NCBI GenBank assembly: GCA_014155875.1
Contig: JACEFZ010005110.1
Span: forward strand, 124,001 to 188,000
Direction: 5' to 3'
Length of the DNA: 64,000 nucleotides
DNA from: Cepaea nemoralis
Taxonomy: Eukaryota; Mollusca; Gastropoda; Stylommatophora; Helicidae
A program made the translations under genes and the position numbers. The notes under the pieces are model-generated. The model saw nothing but the letters and a program-made list of their open reading frames with translations, made no database searches and was not told the DNA's origin. Positions within the stretch are counted from its first letter, which is position 1; every line of letters starts with the position of its first letter. This document shows positions 29,690 to 41,629 of the stretch, in pieces.

Positions 29690-30130
29690 CTTAGGCCGAC
29701 TGAGCTGCTGTATGACAGTAGGTTGTACAACCTGATTTCTGATAGTGCTGAATGTTGGGCAGCAGTCATCGAGCCGACACCCCACATTGTGCCAACGGCT
29801 TTGCGCAGAGGAGCACATTTGAGAGGGTACAAACCTTATCCTGGTATGAGGAAATGCAACCTGAAGACTAAATGTCATGATAGGGCAGACCAGCCTTGGT
29901 CGGTGTCTAGGATCGAAGCCCTGTCAGGTGGGACAGTTAGAGCATTGCTTTGCTAATCCGGCAGCTTGTATTGTTACAGATGTATTGGTGTTACTTTTCT
30001 TCTGGAGTTACTAGACAGGCCGAGAGAGAGATCATGCTGCATGGGCAACACATGGTCTCCACAATTCATCTCAGGCTTTGTGCCATGGAGAGGTTGCCTG
30101 CCATGGGCTATAGTCTTTTGGAAGCACTGT
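29690..30130. repeat. Rep-D copy
   Basis: Shares CTGAATGTTGGGC, GACACCCCACATTGTGCCAA, GGAAATGCAACCTGAAGACT and GCATGGGCAACACATGGTCT with the 16.8- and 41.6-kb copies. A 60-base minus-strand piece of the same family lies near 28165. Confidence 0.8.
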
Positions 30131-30464
30131 AAATATTAATAAAAAGATTAACTGTGTTGCTTTTCTAACCTGATTAAAGTTAGAAATGAATTGGGATAAA
30201 AACCTGGTTAAGCACTCAGTGCCATCTTTTAGTTCAAGAGAGGAGATATAACTAACTCCTCGTACGAGTAGTGAGCAGAATTACTTAGGGATGGCTGTTG
30301 CATCGGAGGACTGAGCCCCCCATGGAAATGTCCTATGTATTGTAATGTTTGGCATAAAATAATGTAGCATGCATAACGTAAAACACAAAACATTAAAACA
30401 TAAAACTTGACAAAAGTAGAATCAGGGATTTATGCAGAAGCTTCTGTGTATAAAGTTGGAATGG

Positions 30465-30835
30465 ATGTATAATCATCAAGTGCCTTGCCTATGCGTGGGG
30501 GATCATGCTTCTCCACAAAGTGTGATCTCTAACAGCATGGATCAATTCACGTGTTGACTTTTCCATGCCATGACACCACGGTCAAGGCTTTCTCATGCTG
30601 TCTTCCTCTGTCAATTTTTCCACAAATCTTTACAGTTGTCACAAAGCATTTAAGTTTTTGTTTTCTTATAATGTGGCCAAAAAGTGATGATTGCCTCTTT
30701 CTGATGTTTGTGATAGGTTGTCTTTGCGACTTAGATTCCCTCAAAATGTTCAGATTATTCATTTTGGCTGTCCAAGTAATTTTCAGCATTTTTCTATAAA
30801 ACCACATCTCCAAGGCTTCTAGAGATTTTTTCACT
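30465..30835 (-). mobile_element. RTE-type LINE 3' fragment
   Basis: 95-codon frame (KSLEALEMWFYRKMLKITWT, SLFGHIIRKQKLKCFVTTVK) ending in the GGCACTTGATGATT tail. Confidence 0.75.
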
Positions 30836-31190
30836 TAAAAAAAAAAAAAAACTAATGTTTTTAGAATTCATAACTGCAAAATATATTTATAAAGAATTAA
30901 AAGGTTGTAAATATGATAACAAAAAAGCCCCAGTCTGTGGCTCATCCTCATTAGAACCACCTTTGAATCACAAGTTATGGCTTTTGGAGCTGAATCAGTT
31001 AAAAGTGGTGCAACTGTTTCAGTATTTTGCTATTGTTCATTGAAAGCTTGTTTCAGAACAGCAACATCAGAAAAAAAAATTACATTGACTTTAATTAATA
31101 ACACATTTGTCATTGTTGGTATATTGTGTTAATTCTGTCTGTTCTTACCCTGATTTTGACAGTGTTAATAATTTTCTTTAGGTCAGATAT
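30836..31190. other. Intergenic, nothing recognised
   Basis: Unassigned sequence after a short A-run. I see no exon or repeat family. Confidence 0.35.
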
Positions 31191-31239
31191 TCTTCATTGT
31201 CTGGGTTTATGTTGTCTTGTTAAGTATAATCACTGACCA

Positions 31240-31680
31240 ATAAAGAGATGAAATGCTACATAAAACGTATACTTTTGTATGGATGTGAAATGTGGACAAT
31301 GAGCAGACAAGCTGAAAAACATCTAATGGCAGTGGAAATGTGGTTTCTTAGGAAAATACACAGACTACCATGGACAGACAGAAAAACGAATGAGCAAGTC
31401 CTCCAAGAAACAAATGAGAACTGTAAACTGATTAGAGAAATTAGACGTAGAGAGTCAAGATTTAATGGTCATGTTATGAAAGGAAATAAACCAGAGAACT
31501 TGGTGATAACTGGCAAGATTTCATGGAAAAGAACAAGGTAAGGCAGAGAAGTAAATATCTGGATGGCTTGGTTAGACAAGAACACAGAGCTGATCCATGA
31601 CTGGTGATCACATGAAATGGCAAAAAACTGACTGCCACGCTATCAGCATGGCATATGATGATGATAAGTATAATCATAGT
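31240..31680 (+). mobile_element. RTE-type LINE 3' fragment
   Basis: Reads MKCYIKRILLYGCEMWTMSR, AEKHLMAVEMWFLRKIHRLP, then RRRESRFNGHVMKGNKPENL; ends GGCATATGATGATGATAAG. Confidence 0.8.
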
Positions 31681-31974
31681 TTGCTGTCTTCCAGATCTCA
31701 TGTGTTTTTACTGGAGACAGTGCAAGTGTTTAAATTTTGAGTAAAATTTTGACAATTGCAGGTGTAACAAGATCACCATCTTAACTATAAGGAAAAGGCA
31801 AATGGAATATATGGGGTATATCAACGTAAGAGATGGAATTGAGAAATTATCCTTCTATGGGACAATACTTGGCAAGAGATGGAGAAGAAGACAGAGGAAC
31901 AATTATGTGGCAAGCTTAAATGACTTGGCAACAGATAATAATGTAAGTAACATCAACTTCATCAAAAAATGACA

Positions 31975-32060
31975 TGACAGAGAAGATTGGTGAGTCACGA
32001 TCACCAAAGAATGAGCCTAAGCCACTGTCTTGACGAGCAAATGCACTAACCACTATGGTT
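31975..32060 (-). mobile_element. tRNA-like SINE head, Asp type
   Basis: Minus strand: ACCATAGTGGTTAGTGCATT, TGCTCGTCAAGACAG. A- and B-box-like parts are visible but diverged. Confidence 0.4.
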
Positions 32061-32099
32061 CTGAATTCTTCATCATACATCTCCAATTGTTAATGTATA

Positions 32100-33448
32100 A
32101 GGGGCGTTCATTTGAAATCCGTTCGTGCCGCAAAGCGCGTAATTACGTACGCTGAACATGATCATGTCATAGTCATGTGATAAGCACTGACCAATGAATA
32201 AAAGAGCAAGTGCTTATAATCCCATGATGCATAGGTTCTGTTTCTGACCGTTGAGAAAATGGCAGGGTTGATCCAAAATCTGTCCAAAGAAGCTCAAAGA
32301 GCAGTGATTCAGTTTCTTTCATTTGAAGGATGTCGACCAGTGGACATTCATCGAAGAATGCAGGCAGCATACGGTAACAAATGTGTGTCGAAGACAACAG
32401 TGACAGACTGGGCACGAATGTTTCGGAAAGGACGTCAGTTCACGACAGATCTTCGACGGCCAGGTCAAGCGCATATTGTTGCAACAGAAAAAACCATCGC
32501 CAAAATTGATGCAGCAGTACAGATGAACCGTTGTCGAAGCATACGTTCGCTAGCGAAAGAATTTGATGTCAATTGGGACAATTCAAAAGGTCATTCGTAA
32601 GAAACTGCAATATCGAAAGGTGTATTCACAGTGGGTACCACAGATGTTGACCGACCACCAAAAAGAGGAATGCATGGGATGGTGTTTGAACCACTTGCTG
32701 CGTTACAGAGTGGAGGGTGATGCATTTCACTTCCGCATTGTGGCAGGCAATGAATCATGGTGTCACCACTTTGAGCCGAGCAGCAAAAGAGAGAGCATGC
32801 AATGGCAGTATGCTGGATCACCATAAGCCAAACAATTCAAGTTACAGATTTCAGCTGGTAAGGTTATGCTGAGCACATTTTTTGACCATGAAGGGCTATT
32901 ATTGCTGGCCAACTTTAAAACACCTGGTGTCAACATCAACTCTACCCACTACTTGCAAACACTAGACAAGCTGCAAAAAGCCACAAGAATAAACTGACAC
33001 GGCATGCTTCCTCACCGTGTGATTTTGTTGCATGATAATGCTCGTCCGCATGTCCCAAAGATTGTGCAGGAAGCATTAGCAAGGAAGAAGTGGAAAATTC
33101 TGCAACATCCAGCCTATAGTCCTGATTTGTCACCATGTGATTTTCATTTGTTCGGACCTCTAAAAAAGCTATCAAGGGGCAACGATTTCACACACATGCA
33201 GACGTAATGAATGCGGTAAACACTTGGTTCAGTGAGCAACCACAATCTTTTTATTTTGGCGGACGGCATTTGCTGCCTACCTACGCAATGGGATGCTTGC
33301 CTGAATGCCTACGGCGACTTCTTCTGACCAACCCATGGTGTATAATTCATTCAAAATGAATGCTCTGTTTAATTCTACCATACCTGTTAATGTTTCTGTC
33401 ATGCTTTTGTAATAAAGCCGTTGGAACGGGTTTCAAATGAACGCCCCT
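32100..33448 (+). mobile_element. mariner element (DD34D), degenerate, with terminal inverted repeats
   Basis: Ends are AGGGGCGTTCATTTGAAATC and its inverted match GTTTCAAATGAACGCCCCT, in a TA-rich site. Transposase pieces in order: helix-turn-helix domain MAGLIQNLSKEAQRAVIQFL through SKTTVTDWARMFRKG (32259-32600), GNESWCHHFEPSSKRESMQW (32563-32826), and LLHDNARPHV, LQHPAYSPDLSPCDFHLFGP (33004-33207). The second and third aspartates are 34 residues apart, as in mariner. The first catalytic aspartate (GDESW in the family) is asparagine here, and the frame is broken at least three times. The copy is dead. Confidence 0.9.
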
Positions 33449-33794
33449 AATAAATAAATCAAAAGAAAGCAGCCGTCAGCTTAAGCTTATCACCATCTCC
33501 ATAGAGTTTGATGCTCTGAATTCTGTGTATTAACACTGTCTTATTCACCCTTTTGTTTTAAAATTCACAGTGACCCACACATGCATGGGCACTAGCACAT
33601 TTGAACAGTAAAACTCAAACAACTAGGAATAATAATAGATTTATTGGTAAAATGTGCTTCTGCTTAAATAGTATAAAATGAATTCTCGATTACTGTTGAT
33701 AAATAGACACAGGATAAAAATTTGTTGGCATATGTTGGTTTAGTTTAAAGCATATCATATTAAAGGTCTATAAGTGGCACTGAAATGGCTTACC
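33449..33794. other. Intergenic, nothing recognised
   Basis: Unassigned AT-rich sequence. Confidence 0.35.
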
Positions 33795-34020
33795 AATCAT
33801 TATCATCAAGTGCCTTGCCGACTGGCGTGAGCAATTATGCTTGTAAACAACTTCGATCTCCAACAGCATTATCAAATAATTATTCTGACACCTTTTTGTG
33901 CATTGACTATTTGCTATCAAGAATCTTCTTTCAGTCTTCCTTTATTCTTTTTTTGGCAAATCTTTCCAGTTCCACAGCCTGTTTCAGGTTTTCTCTTCCC
34001 ATCATGTGGCAGAAATGATG
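33795..34020 (-). mobile_element. RTE-type LINE 3' fragment, very decayed
   Basis: Plus strand TTATCATCAAGTGCCTTGCC is the reverse of the family tail; CATCATGTGGCAGAAATGAT recalls the FGHVMR region. Confidence 0.55.
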
Positions 34021-34414
34021 GCTGTTATTTGCAATCTAGAAGAATTAGTATATGTTGGCCAAAAGGCACAAATATTGCATCTCTGCTGTAAACATGTACA
34101 ATGCAATATGTCCAAAACAAAAACTTATCAGGTGGGCATTGAAGAAGAATTTTAGATGCATCACTTAAAGTAGCGATTATTGGCCCATGCCTTAGGAAAT
34201 TCATAGTGGATGGCTGTGGCATGAGTGGAGACCACAGACCTTGGGAAAGTGGATCTGTTGTCTGTGTCATGTAGAAGTTCTCAGAAACATGTTAGCTTCA
34301 AAAGTGTTTATCATATGGGCACTGAAGATGAACAGAGGCAGTATTCTGACATAAATGACATAATAAATGACAGCTTGATGCATAGTGACACATCTGTTGA
34401 TGAGTATTCTCGAT

Positions 34415-34765
34415 TAAGGTAGCTGGAGTGGGGAATCGAGTATGGAATTGTTGGAGTGGGGAATCGAGAATGGAAATGTTGGCATAGGGAATATGGAAAT
34501 GGGGAATCAAGTATGGAACTGTTAGAGTGGGGAACTGAGTATGGAACTGTTGGATTGGGGAATCAAGTAGGAAATGTTAGAATGGGGAATCTAATATGGA
34601 ACTGTTGGAGTGGGGAACTGTTGGAATAGGGAATCTAATACGGAACTGTTAGATTAGGGAATCTAATATGGAACTGTTGGAGTGGGAAATTAAGTATGGA
34701 ACTGTTGGCATAGGGAATCCATTATGGAACTCTTGGAGTGGAGAACTGAGTATGGAACTTGCATG
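34415..34765. repeat. 27-bp satellite, about thirteen units
   Basis: Units vary on GGAGTGGGGAATCGAGTATG and GAACTGTT. It has a purine-rich plus strand. Confidence 0.93.
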
Positions 34766-35089
34766 TTGTGTTCTTTGAAAACTAGTCTTCCCAGCCAGTG
34801 TCAGGTAGCATGGCAGCGTGAATGTCTTCCCAGGGTCCTACTAGATCAAAACTGGCACTGGCATGACGTGAATAATTCATACCTACATGAGGTTCTCAGC
34901 CTCTGCTGCGATGAAGCCTGCCCAGGACCATACACCTTGCATCCATTGAGACCGACAAAGAGTCACAGGAAATCCCCATGATGATGGTAAACATTCAGCA
35001 CCCAAGCCTTACACCCACGCTTGGAGAGCTACATGCATGATTGAAGTGAGTGCAGTGCTTGCTGAACAAAATTATCCCATGGATCAACC

Positions 35090-36050
35090 CTAGGTAGATT
35101 TTCCTGGCAATAGTTTGCCATTGTTTTTTGAACGAGAAGTCATTATTTTGGTCCAACTGACTGGTGCTTGGAATGAACCCACTACCCGCTGACAGGGATT
35201 AAAAAAACTGCTTGGAATGAACTCACTACCTGCTGACAGATAAAAAAAACTGCTTGGAATGAACCCACTACCTGCTGACAGGGATACAAAATCTGCTTGG
35301 AATGAACTCACTACCTGCTGACAGGGATAAAAAAAAACTGCTTGGAATGAACCCACTACCTGCTGACAGGGATACAAAATCTGCTTGGAATGAACTCACT
35401 ACCTGCTGACAGGGATGAAAACTCCTTGGAATGAACTCACTACCTGTTGACTGGGATGAAAACTACTTGGAATGAACTCACTACCTGTTGACTGGGATGA
35501 AAACTACTTGGAATGAACTCACTACCTGTTGACTGGGATGAAAACTACTTGGAATGAACTCACTACCTGCTGACAGGGATGAAAACTACTTGGAATGAAC
35601 TCACTACCTGTTGACTGGGATGAAAACTACTTGGAATGAACTCACTACCTGTTGACTGGGATGAAAACTACTTGGAATGAACCCACTACCTGCTGACAGG
35701 GATACAAAATCTGCTTGGAATGAACTCACTACCTGCTGACAGGGATGAAAACTCCTTGGAATGAACTCACTACCTGTTGACTGGGATGAAAACTACTTGG
35801 AATGAACTCACTACCTGCTGACTGGGATACAAAACTGCTTGGAATGAACTCACTACCTGCTGACAGGGATAAAAAAAACTGCTTGGAATGAACTCACTAC
35901 CTGCTGACTGGGATAAAAAAAACTGCTTGGAATGAACTCACTACCTGCTGACAGAGATAAAAAAAACTGCTTGGAATGAACTCACTACCCGCTGAAAGGG
36001 ATAAAACTGCTTGGAATGAACTCAACACCTGCTGACTGGGATGAAAACTA
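35090..36050. repeat. 42-46-bp satellite derived from a SINE-B fragment, about twenty units
   Basis: Units read CTGCTTGGAATGAACTCACT, ACCTGCTGACAGGGATAAA. The left edge (TTGGTCCAACTGACTGGTGC then TTGGAATGAACCCACTACC) is recognisable as the reverse complement of the SINE-B tRNA-like B-box region (compare GTCCAACTGTCCGGTGTAGG, then GATTGAACCCC). The array therefore seems to be an expanded piece of that SINE. Confidence 0.85.
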
Positions 36051-36279
36051 AGTCATCACTGCTCACCAAATTCTCTCCCCAACAACTCGAACAACACGGT
36101 ACAACCCTTAAAAAAAACATCCAAAACAATAGCTGTCACATCTCTAAACCTCAATTTCGCTATCACCAGGTACATAATTTGTACGCACACTTTTTTTTAT
36201 GAGTAATATGGCAGCCATGACATTAAAGTGAGAATACTGAAATGTTGTACTATACACTACATCATCCTCATCTTGCCAG

Positions 36280-36720
36280 TCGTCAAGGCACTTTATGATG
36301 ATGATGATGATGATATACTGCATGGTGCAGAAGGTGGTTAATGAAATAGTAATCAAAACATTCAACTGAGGCACTGGAAACACACATTTGCAGAAGAATA
36401 TGCCATATTTTGTGGAATAAAACAAACAAATTTGGAAAAATTAGAGAAGCTGGAAATAGAAAGAGAGATAATGAAAGTAATAACAAAGCGACAAGTCAAA
36501 AGTTTGGTCTACATTAAAAGATAAGACAAAACCATACAGGAGAGTGTGTTAAGTGCAGGCAAACTAGAGGCTGACAGTGATACAACTGGGGAAGATATAA
36601 AGAGAACGACAGTCAGCAGCCTGTCAGAATCTAGCGTGAGACAGCAAATTTGAGAGATCCACTGCAGTCAGCATTCATTGCGGAGTTGGTATATAATAGA
36701 TGGTAGTCAAGATTTGGCAT
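36280..36720 (+). mobile_element. RTE-type LINE fragments, two pieces
   Basis: GGCACTTTATGATGATGATG marks one 3' end near 36290. From about 36360, AEEYAIFCGIK and a block ending CATTCATTGCGGAGTTG parallel the 60540-60860 copy. Confidence 0.6.
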
Positions 36721-37139
36721 ATATTACTTTGGTTTAAACAGTTTATCAATGCCATTTCTGCCAACCACAAAGTATGTTGTACACAAATAAATATCTGGAT
36801 ACCAGACCTGAGTTAAATGTTAATATAAAAAACAAAGAAAAGAGTGTCAGCTAATTAAAAAAAAAAATGTACATACATTGTAATAAGACATAAGTACATA
36901 AGACAAGAAAATGAAAATTTTCATGATAAATTATTGTCTTAAGCATTTACAATTAAACATAATATTGCAAAAAGAGGAAACCCTTAATTTAATCGATTTT
37001 GGATTTTACAGACAAATCGTAAAACAGAAGGTCAATTATTAATAATTTAGTGCAAACAAAAAAGACATGATAGTCAGTTTAAAATTATTGGTAGACAATT
37101 CAGTGTTGTTGCAATTTCTGAATTGAGGTCAATTTTGTG
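36721..37139. other. Intergenic, AT-rich, nothing recognised
   Basis: Short A-runs only; no frame or repeat recognised. Confidence 0.35.
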
Positions 37140-37470
37140 CACGTCATTGCACTCTGTTATTCCTCGACTTCTTCTGCCCTTTTATCCCTTTATAGTCCTC
37201 AGCCAACTCATACCAAGTATCTTTTCTTTTGCCATCCTGCATCATCATCATGTGCCATGCAGATAACTTCCAGTTATCACCAAGTTCTGTAGTTTAATTC
37301 TTCTCATAAAGTGCCCAAAAAATCTTGACTGTTTGCATCTAATTTCTTAAATCAGTTTACAGTTTTCATTTGTTGCTTGTATGACCTGCTCACTGGTTTT
37401 TATCTCTTGCAACTCCTTCCAAATTATGCATCTGTCTTAATTCTCTTCTCTATGTGTTTTTAGGTCTCTC
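37140..37470 (-). mobile_element. RTE-type LINE fragment, very decayed
   Basis: CATCATCATCATGTGCCATG near 37242 and the CTCATAAAGTGCCCAAAAAA region resemble reversed RTE 3' sequence. Confidence 0.5.
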
Positions 37471-37694
37471 CCAATTCATACAAAGATCTAACAACCCAGG
37501 TGACAATTTTGGAGATGATCCTAGATTACAGGGAGCTGACTATCCAGACATCTTTTGGCTTTCTTCGCATTAGCCATAGTTCTTCTAGAAGAACTGTCTT
37601 TCATCTTGGCTGGGTGGGTTATTCCTGTTGTCTTATCTTTAGACTTGTTCATGACTGGTTGGATCTTGCAGCTGTTGTCTTATCTTTAGACTTG

Positions 37695-37950
37695 TTCATG
37701 ACTGGTTGGATCTTGCAGCTAAAGTTTTCTGCGGGGTGGGGTAGCCAGCCCCAAGACTAAGCCTTTTTAGACACCTTTTATGATATGCATGGTGGGTTAC
37801 AGTGTTATTATTCTTTGCTTCCCTTAAGTGCCTTGGCAGCATGCAGGTGTAACATGCCCATAAGTGCTGTGATTTCCTCTGTAACAGATCCCTCAGCTTG
37901 CAGTGACTAATTGTACCATTTGTGTATTGATGGACCAGTTCTCTCACATG
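37695..37950 (-). mobile_element. I-clade LINE 3' fragment
   Basis: Reads LVHQYTNGTISHCKLRDLLQ and RKSQHLWACYTC, equivalent to the C-terminus of copy 1. An AGACTTGTTCATGACTGGTTG block beside it is tandemly duplicated (37637-37705). Confidence 0.65.
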
Positions 37951-38284
37951 CTAATTTTTCCTGGCCGCTTCAATTCAAATGTTTGCGTTCTAAGTACTCA
38001 TAGTAATTCATTCAGTTGGCTGTCCTTGTTTCAGCTAAACTTGTCTAGTACATTTATAATGTTGGCCCGATCCACTGGATTTCTCAATCATGAATTTCTA
38101 TATATATATTTATCTTTATATATATATAAAAGACAATAACTCTGCAGCATGCATCTGACAGGATGCAGTGAAATATGCCAGGCAATAAATCGTGCAACAT
38201 ATTGTTTGTGGCTTCTGTGTTTAAATTCTCTAAGGGAATACAATACTTTGAATGACTATTTGTATATAATTTTGCAATCCTTGT

Positions 38285-38680
38285 CAGTATGTTGCACAAA
38301 CTTTGGACTGCCAGCATAACTATCAATGAGTGTCTGGAAACGATTACAGAAAGTAGAATATTTCTTTCATAAGAAGTGGACAAATAATATTCTTTTGTCG
38401 TGTAATGAAAAGAGAAGCTTTGGAAAACATGACGACTGAAAATATCAGTGATAGGAGAGGCAGTGGCAAACCACAAATAATGATGCATGGAGGAGTATCA
38501 TCATGGTAAATGATGCTGGATGGACTGTGACAGTGGCATGGAGTATCATCAATAGAACTGGTTTCATGAAAAATGATGCTGGATGGACTGTGACAGTAGC
38601 ATGGAGGAGTATCATGAGAAATGATCCAGACTGCCATGGTCTTTGGAGATGCATGAATAGCAAAGCCAGTTAGCAGGGTC
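38285..38680 (+). mobile_element. RTE-type LINE 3' fragment with local duplication
   Basis: AEYFFHKK, FFCRVMKREALENMTT-like text, then a duplicated block GATGCTGGATGGACTGTGAC near 38510 and 38577. Confidence 0.6.
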
Positions 38681-38989
38681 CATGGGGATGATAGCTGTCA
38701 GAACTTGTCATCCAACACTGCTGTCACATCACCCAGGGCATGAACATATGTGCTCCGTCTCCCTCAGAAGCTGTATGGATACATATAGTTCCAGTGGTCA
38801 ATTTGTTACAGATGCTTCTACTTCACCCTCCACCATGCTATTTCCTGCTAGTACCTAGTCGTGCCCATGATTCCATCAGGTATAGATGCAATTGGTCGAT
38901 GATTTGTTTGTAATCCTCGTAATTCTCTATTGCAGTTTAACTTTATATCATACAGTACTGCGTACTGTCATCCATATGTTTAAATCCTG

Positions 38990-39320
38990 CATACCGCGTT
39001 CAATATACAGCTGCAGGCAATTTGGTAGCAGACCACCTTGCGTTGGCTTTTTATGAAATGGTATGGGTGCCGGTCGTTCAGAAAGCAATGGCAAACTTTT
39101 TGTTCGCATATTCTTTACAGGACATCGCTGTCAACATCAGCATCTTTCAGCTGATTGTTGATTTCTTGGAAAGATTACGCTCAGTAGTTTGCCATTGCTT
39201 TCTGAGCGACCGGCTCACATACCCCATAAGTTACCGACTACTGAACATAAACATGCCCAGGAATCACAAACAGCTAAAAAATTCTGGGGTTGACTGCTTC
39301 GTCCTGTAAAGGATATGCAA
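38990..39320. mobile_element. SINE-A interrupted by an inverted SINE-A
   Basis: Plus-oriented core at about 39065-39100, then an inverted piece (TTTACAGGACATCGCTGTCA to TTGCCATTGCTTTCTGAGCG, about 39110-39225), then the plus-oriented 3' end (CTACTGAACATAAACATGCC to GTCCTGTAAAGGATATGC, about 39238-39320). Confidence 0.75.
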
Positions 39321-39429
39321 CTTTAATGGAAGCAAAGAATAGTTCTCTGTAACTCAACATTGTAAGTGATGACTATAGAGAGGTGGCATTAGACTGACTA
39401 CCTCATTGCATAGAAAAAAAAAATTAGCT

Positions 39430-39610
39430 GCGTTTCCTTTATAGGACGTAGCAGTTAACCAGAGAACTATGGCTGCTTGTGACTCCTGGGCAAGTTTACA
39501 TTCAGTAGTTTACCATTGCTTTCTGAATGACCGACACTCATACCTTTGTATGGAAACCAATTGTCTGCTTTGAAATCACCCGCAGCTGTGTTTCCAACGG
39601 GGTAAGCAGG
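39430..39610 (-). mobile_element. SINE-A partial copy
   Basis: Plus strand TTTATAGGACGTAGCAGTTA and TTTACCATTGCTTTCTGAAT match the reversed 3' end and core. Confidence 0.7.
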
Positions 39611-39799
39611 ATTACGAATTGCATCCGTAACCCCCTTTTTTCCCCATAGAAAACTTAGCTGTGAAATCCAACCAACCATAAATAAGTCTAAAAAGTGTTT
39701 GATGTGAGTTGGTTGTGGGCCCTTGGTTCTTTGGGAGATGAAAAGCAGAAGAAGACTGTACACTGTGTTACAACTTCTTTGTGCATAAATAATGTTTCA

Positions 39800-40030
39800 C
39801 TGGGGTAACTTTCCTGGCGCTGTGGCAAAGAGGACTCAATTCATAATCCCGCATACTATATTCAAAACAGCAGTGGGCAATTTGGCAGCAGATTACCCTG
39901 TGTTGGTTTCAGAGAATGATATGAGTGCTGATAGTTCAGAAAGTAATGGCAAATTACTGAAAATAAGCTTGCCATGAAATCACAGTAAAAAAATGCTGGG
40001 AGTAACTGTGACATCCTGTAAAGGATATGC
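39800..40030 (+). mobile_element. SINE-A variant
   Basis: Head GGCGCTGTGGCAAAGAGGAC with the alternative 5' text CATAATCCCGCATACTATAT, core GTTCAGAAAGTAATGGCAAA and 3' end CATCCTGTAAAGGATATGC. Confidence 0.7.
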
Positions 40031-40414
40031 AAATAAGCTTACTTTGGCAATAGTCCCCCTCCCCCTATTTATTAAATAAAGGGTTTATTGAATTATAATT
40101 TAAAATTAAAAGATACAATCACAGATATTTAAAAAAAAACATGCATACAAGAATTAATGAGAATCTTGTCACGCTCTCAGTAGAACAGAAGTGACAACAA
40201 ATTACAAAAACAATTTATATTTAAAATGTATGCAACTGAGAATATTAAACAGTAGTATTATTTTAAATAGTATGATTCAAAGGAAAAATAAGTTTTGAAA
40301 AAGTTGGTAGTTAATACTCTAAAAACTATCACAGATTTGTTTAAAAACAATATTTATCACACAACACATCTGCTAAGTAATATTCTAAATATATTATGCC
40401 GGTCAATAATATTC

Positions 40415-40628
40415 TGCCGGTCTCTGTGGCCAAAGGCTTGCGAACATGGTTGGTGAGCCGCTTACCAGGCGTTCGAAACGCAGACCGTGTCACGTTGTGT
40501 TATAACGTGTTGGTATGGGAGCCGGTCGTTCAGAAAGCAATGGCAAACTACTGCCTAGCACACCAACAGCAGCTGAAAAATGCTGGTGTTGACTGCAACG
40601 TCTTGCAAGGGATATGCAACAAAAAATA
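40415..40628 (+). mobile_element. SINE-A copy
   Basis: CCGGTCTCTGTGGCCAAAGG head, GGCGTTCGAAACGC B box, core CGTTCAGAAAGCAATGGCAA, 3' end GCAAGGGATATGC and an A-rich tail. Confidence 0.8.
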
Positions 40629-40713
40629 AAAAAAATTCTAAAATCTATCACAAATTTATTTAAAAAGCATTTTTATGACACAAAATATCTGCTGATTCAT
40701 ATTCTGAAAACTA

Positions 40714-41365
40714 TCACAGATTTGTCTGAAAAGAATTTTTTATGACACAAAATATAATTATCATAAAGTTCCCAGACAAATGACTCCATAAATCTTGGTC
40801 CCTGGTGTTCTGGATCAATTCTGTGAATGTTCTTCCTACATGCCACAGACTTAAGATATCCCTCATAATATTTCTTGGTCTGCCTCTTCTGCCACTGATC
40901 CTTCCTATTGTCACAATATTTGTCAATGCCTGTTTTCTCATTACATGACCAAAAACTTGTCTCTTTCTTATTTTTGAATAGAATGTTTTACTTTCATTAG
41001 CCTTTGGTTAGGCACTCATTGTTACTTACTCTGGCAGTCCAAGGTATTTGCAACATTAATCTAAACTACATTTCCATTACTTCCAAGCATTCCTAATTTG
41101 CTCGTTCATGAATGACTTGCACGATGAATTGGATTTAAGTGAGGAAGAGTTGCGCAATTCGTCGACCTCACTCTCTCACCTGAGTCCATCTGAATCTAGT
41201 GGCAAGACAAGTCAAGATGACTGGAGATGAATACATGTGCAGTGGATGACCAGGGCGCTCTACGTGCCGTGCCGTGATAATTATGTTCCACAACGTTTTG
41301 TAGGTAAACGCCGTCTTGCTCATTCATAATCCAAGATTCACTGCTATACAGATGGAGCAGTTATG
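40714..41365 (-). mobile_element. RTE-type LINE 3' fragment split by a small insertion
   Basis: Minus frame MRKQALTNIVTIGRISGRRG and RPRNIMRDILSLWHVGRTFT; the fragment continues past an insertion at 41110-41327 to AATCCAAGATTCACTGCTAT (reverse of the LLYGSES-W codons). Confidence 0.75.
41110..41327 (+). pseudogene. Retroposed coding fragment with 12-bp target duplication
   Basis: The insertion in the RTE copy is bordered by TTGCTCGTTCAT (41098-41109) and TTGCTCATTCAT (41316-41327). Inside, a plus-strand frame reads NDLHDELDLSEEELRNSSTS, LSHLSPSESSGKTSQDDWR and TGA at about 41228, followed by about 90 bases with no poly-A. The acidic, serine-rich peptide and CpG content look like the C-terminal end of a real protein. 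I do not recognise the gene. A 5'-truncated retrocopy of an mRNA 3' end is the simplest reading; part of an unrecognised short retroposon is the alternative. Confidence 0.55.
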
Positions 41366-41629
41366 GACGTGTCTCAGTTGCCTTAATGGCACTTTTGTTA
41401 ACCAATAGCAAAGAGTGACAACACTAGGTTCCTCAGGAAAAAATCTGGCATAAAAATATTATACTGTATACCTAATTTGCCATGATGCACAGAAAATAAT
41501 TCTTTTCAGTTATATTTGTCAATTACTCTTCACTATTATAGTTTACTCTTTTCTAATATTATAGTACTTCTATTAATTTTCACTTGTATATTTGGCTATT
41601 TCATAAAGTCAGGTCTTAGTCACACATTA
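41366..41629. other. Intergenic, nothing recognised
   Basis: Unassigned. Confidence 0.3.
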
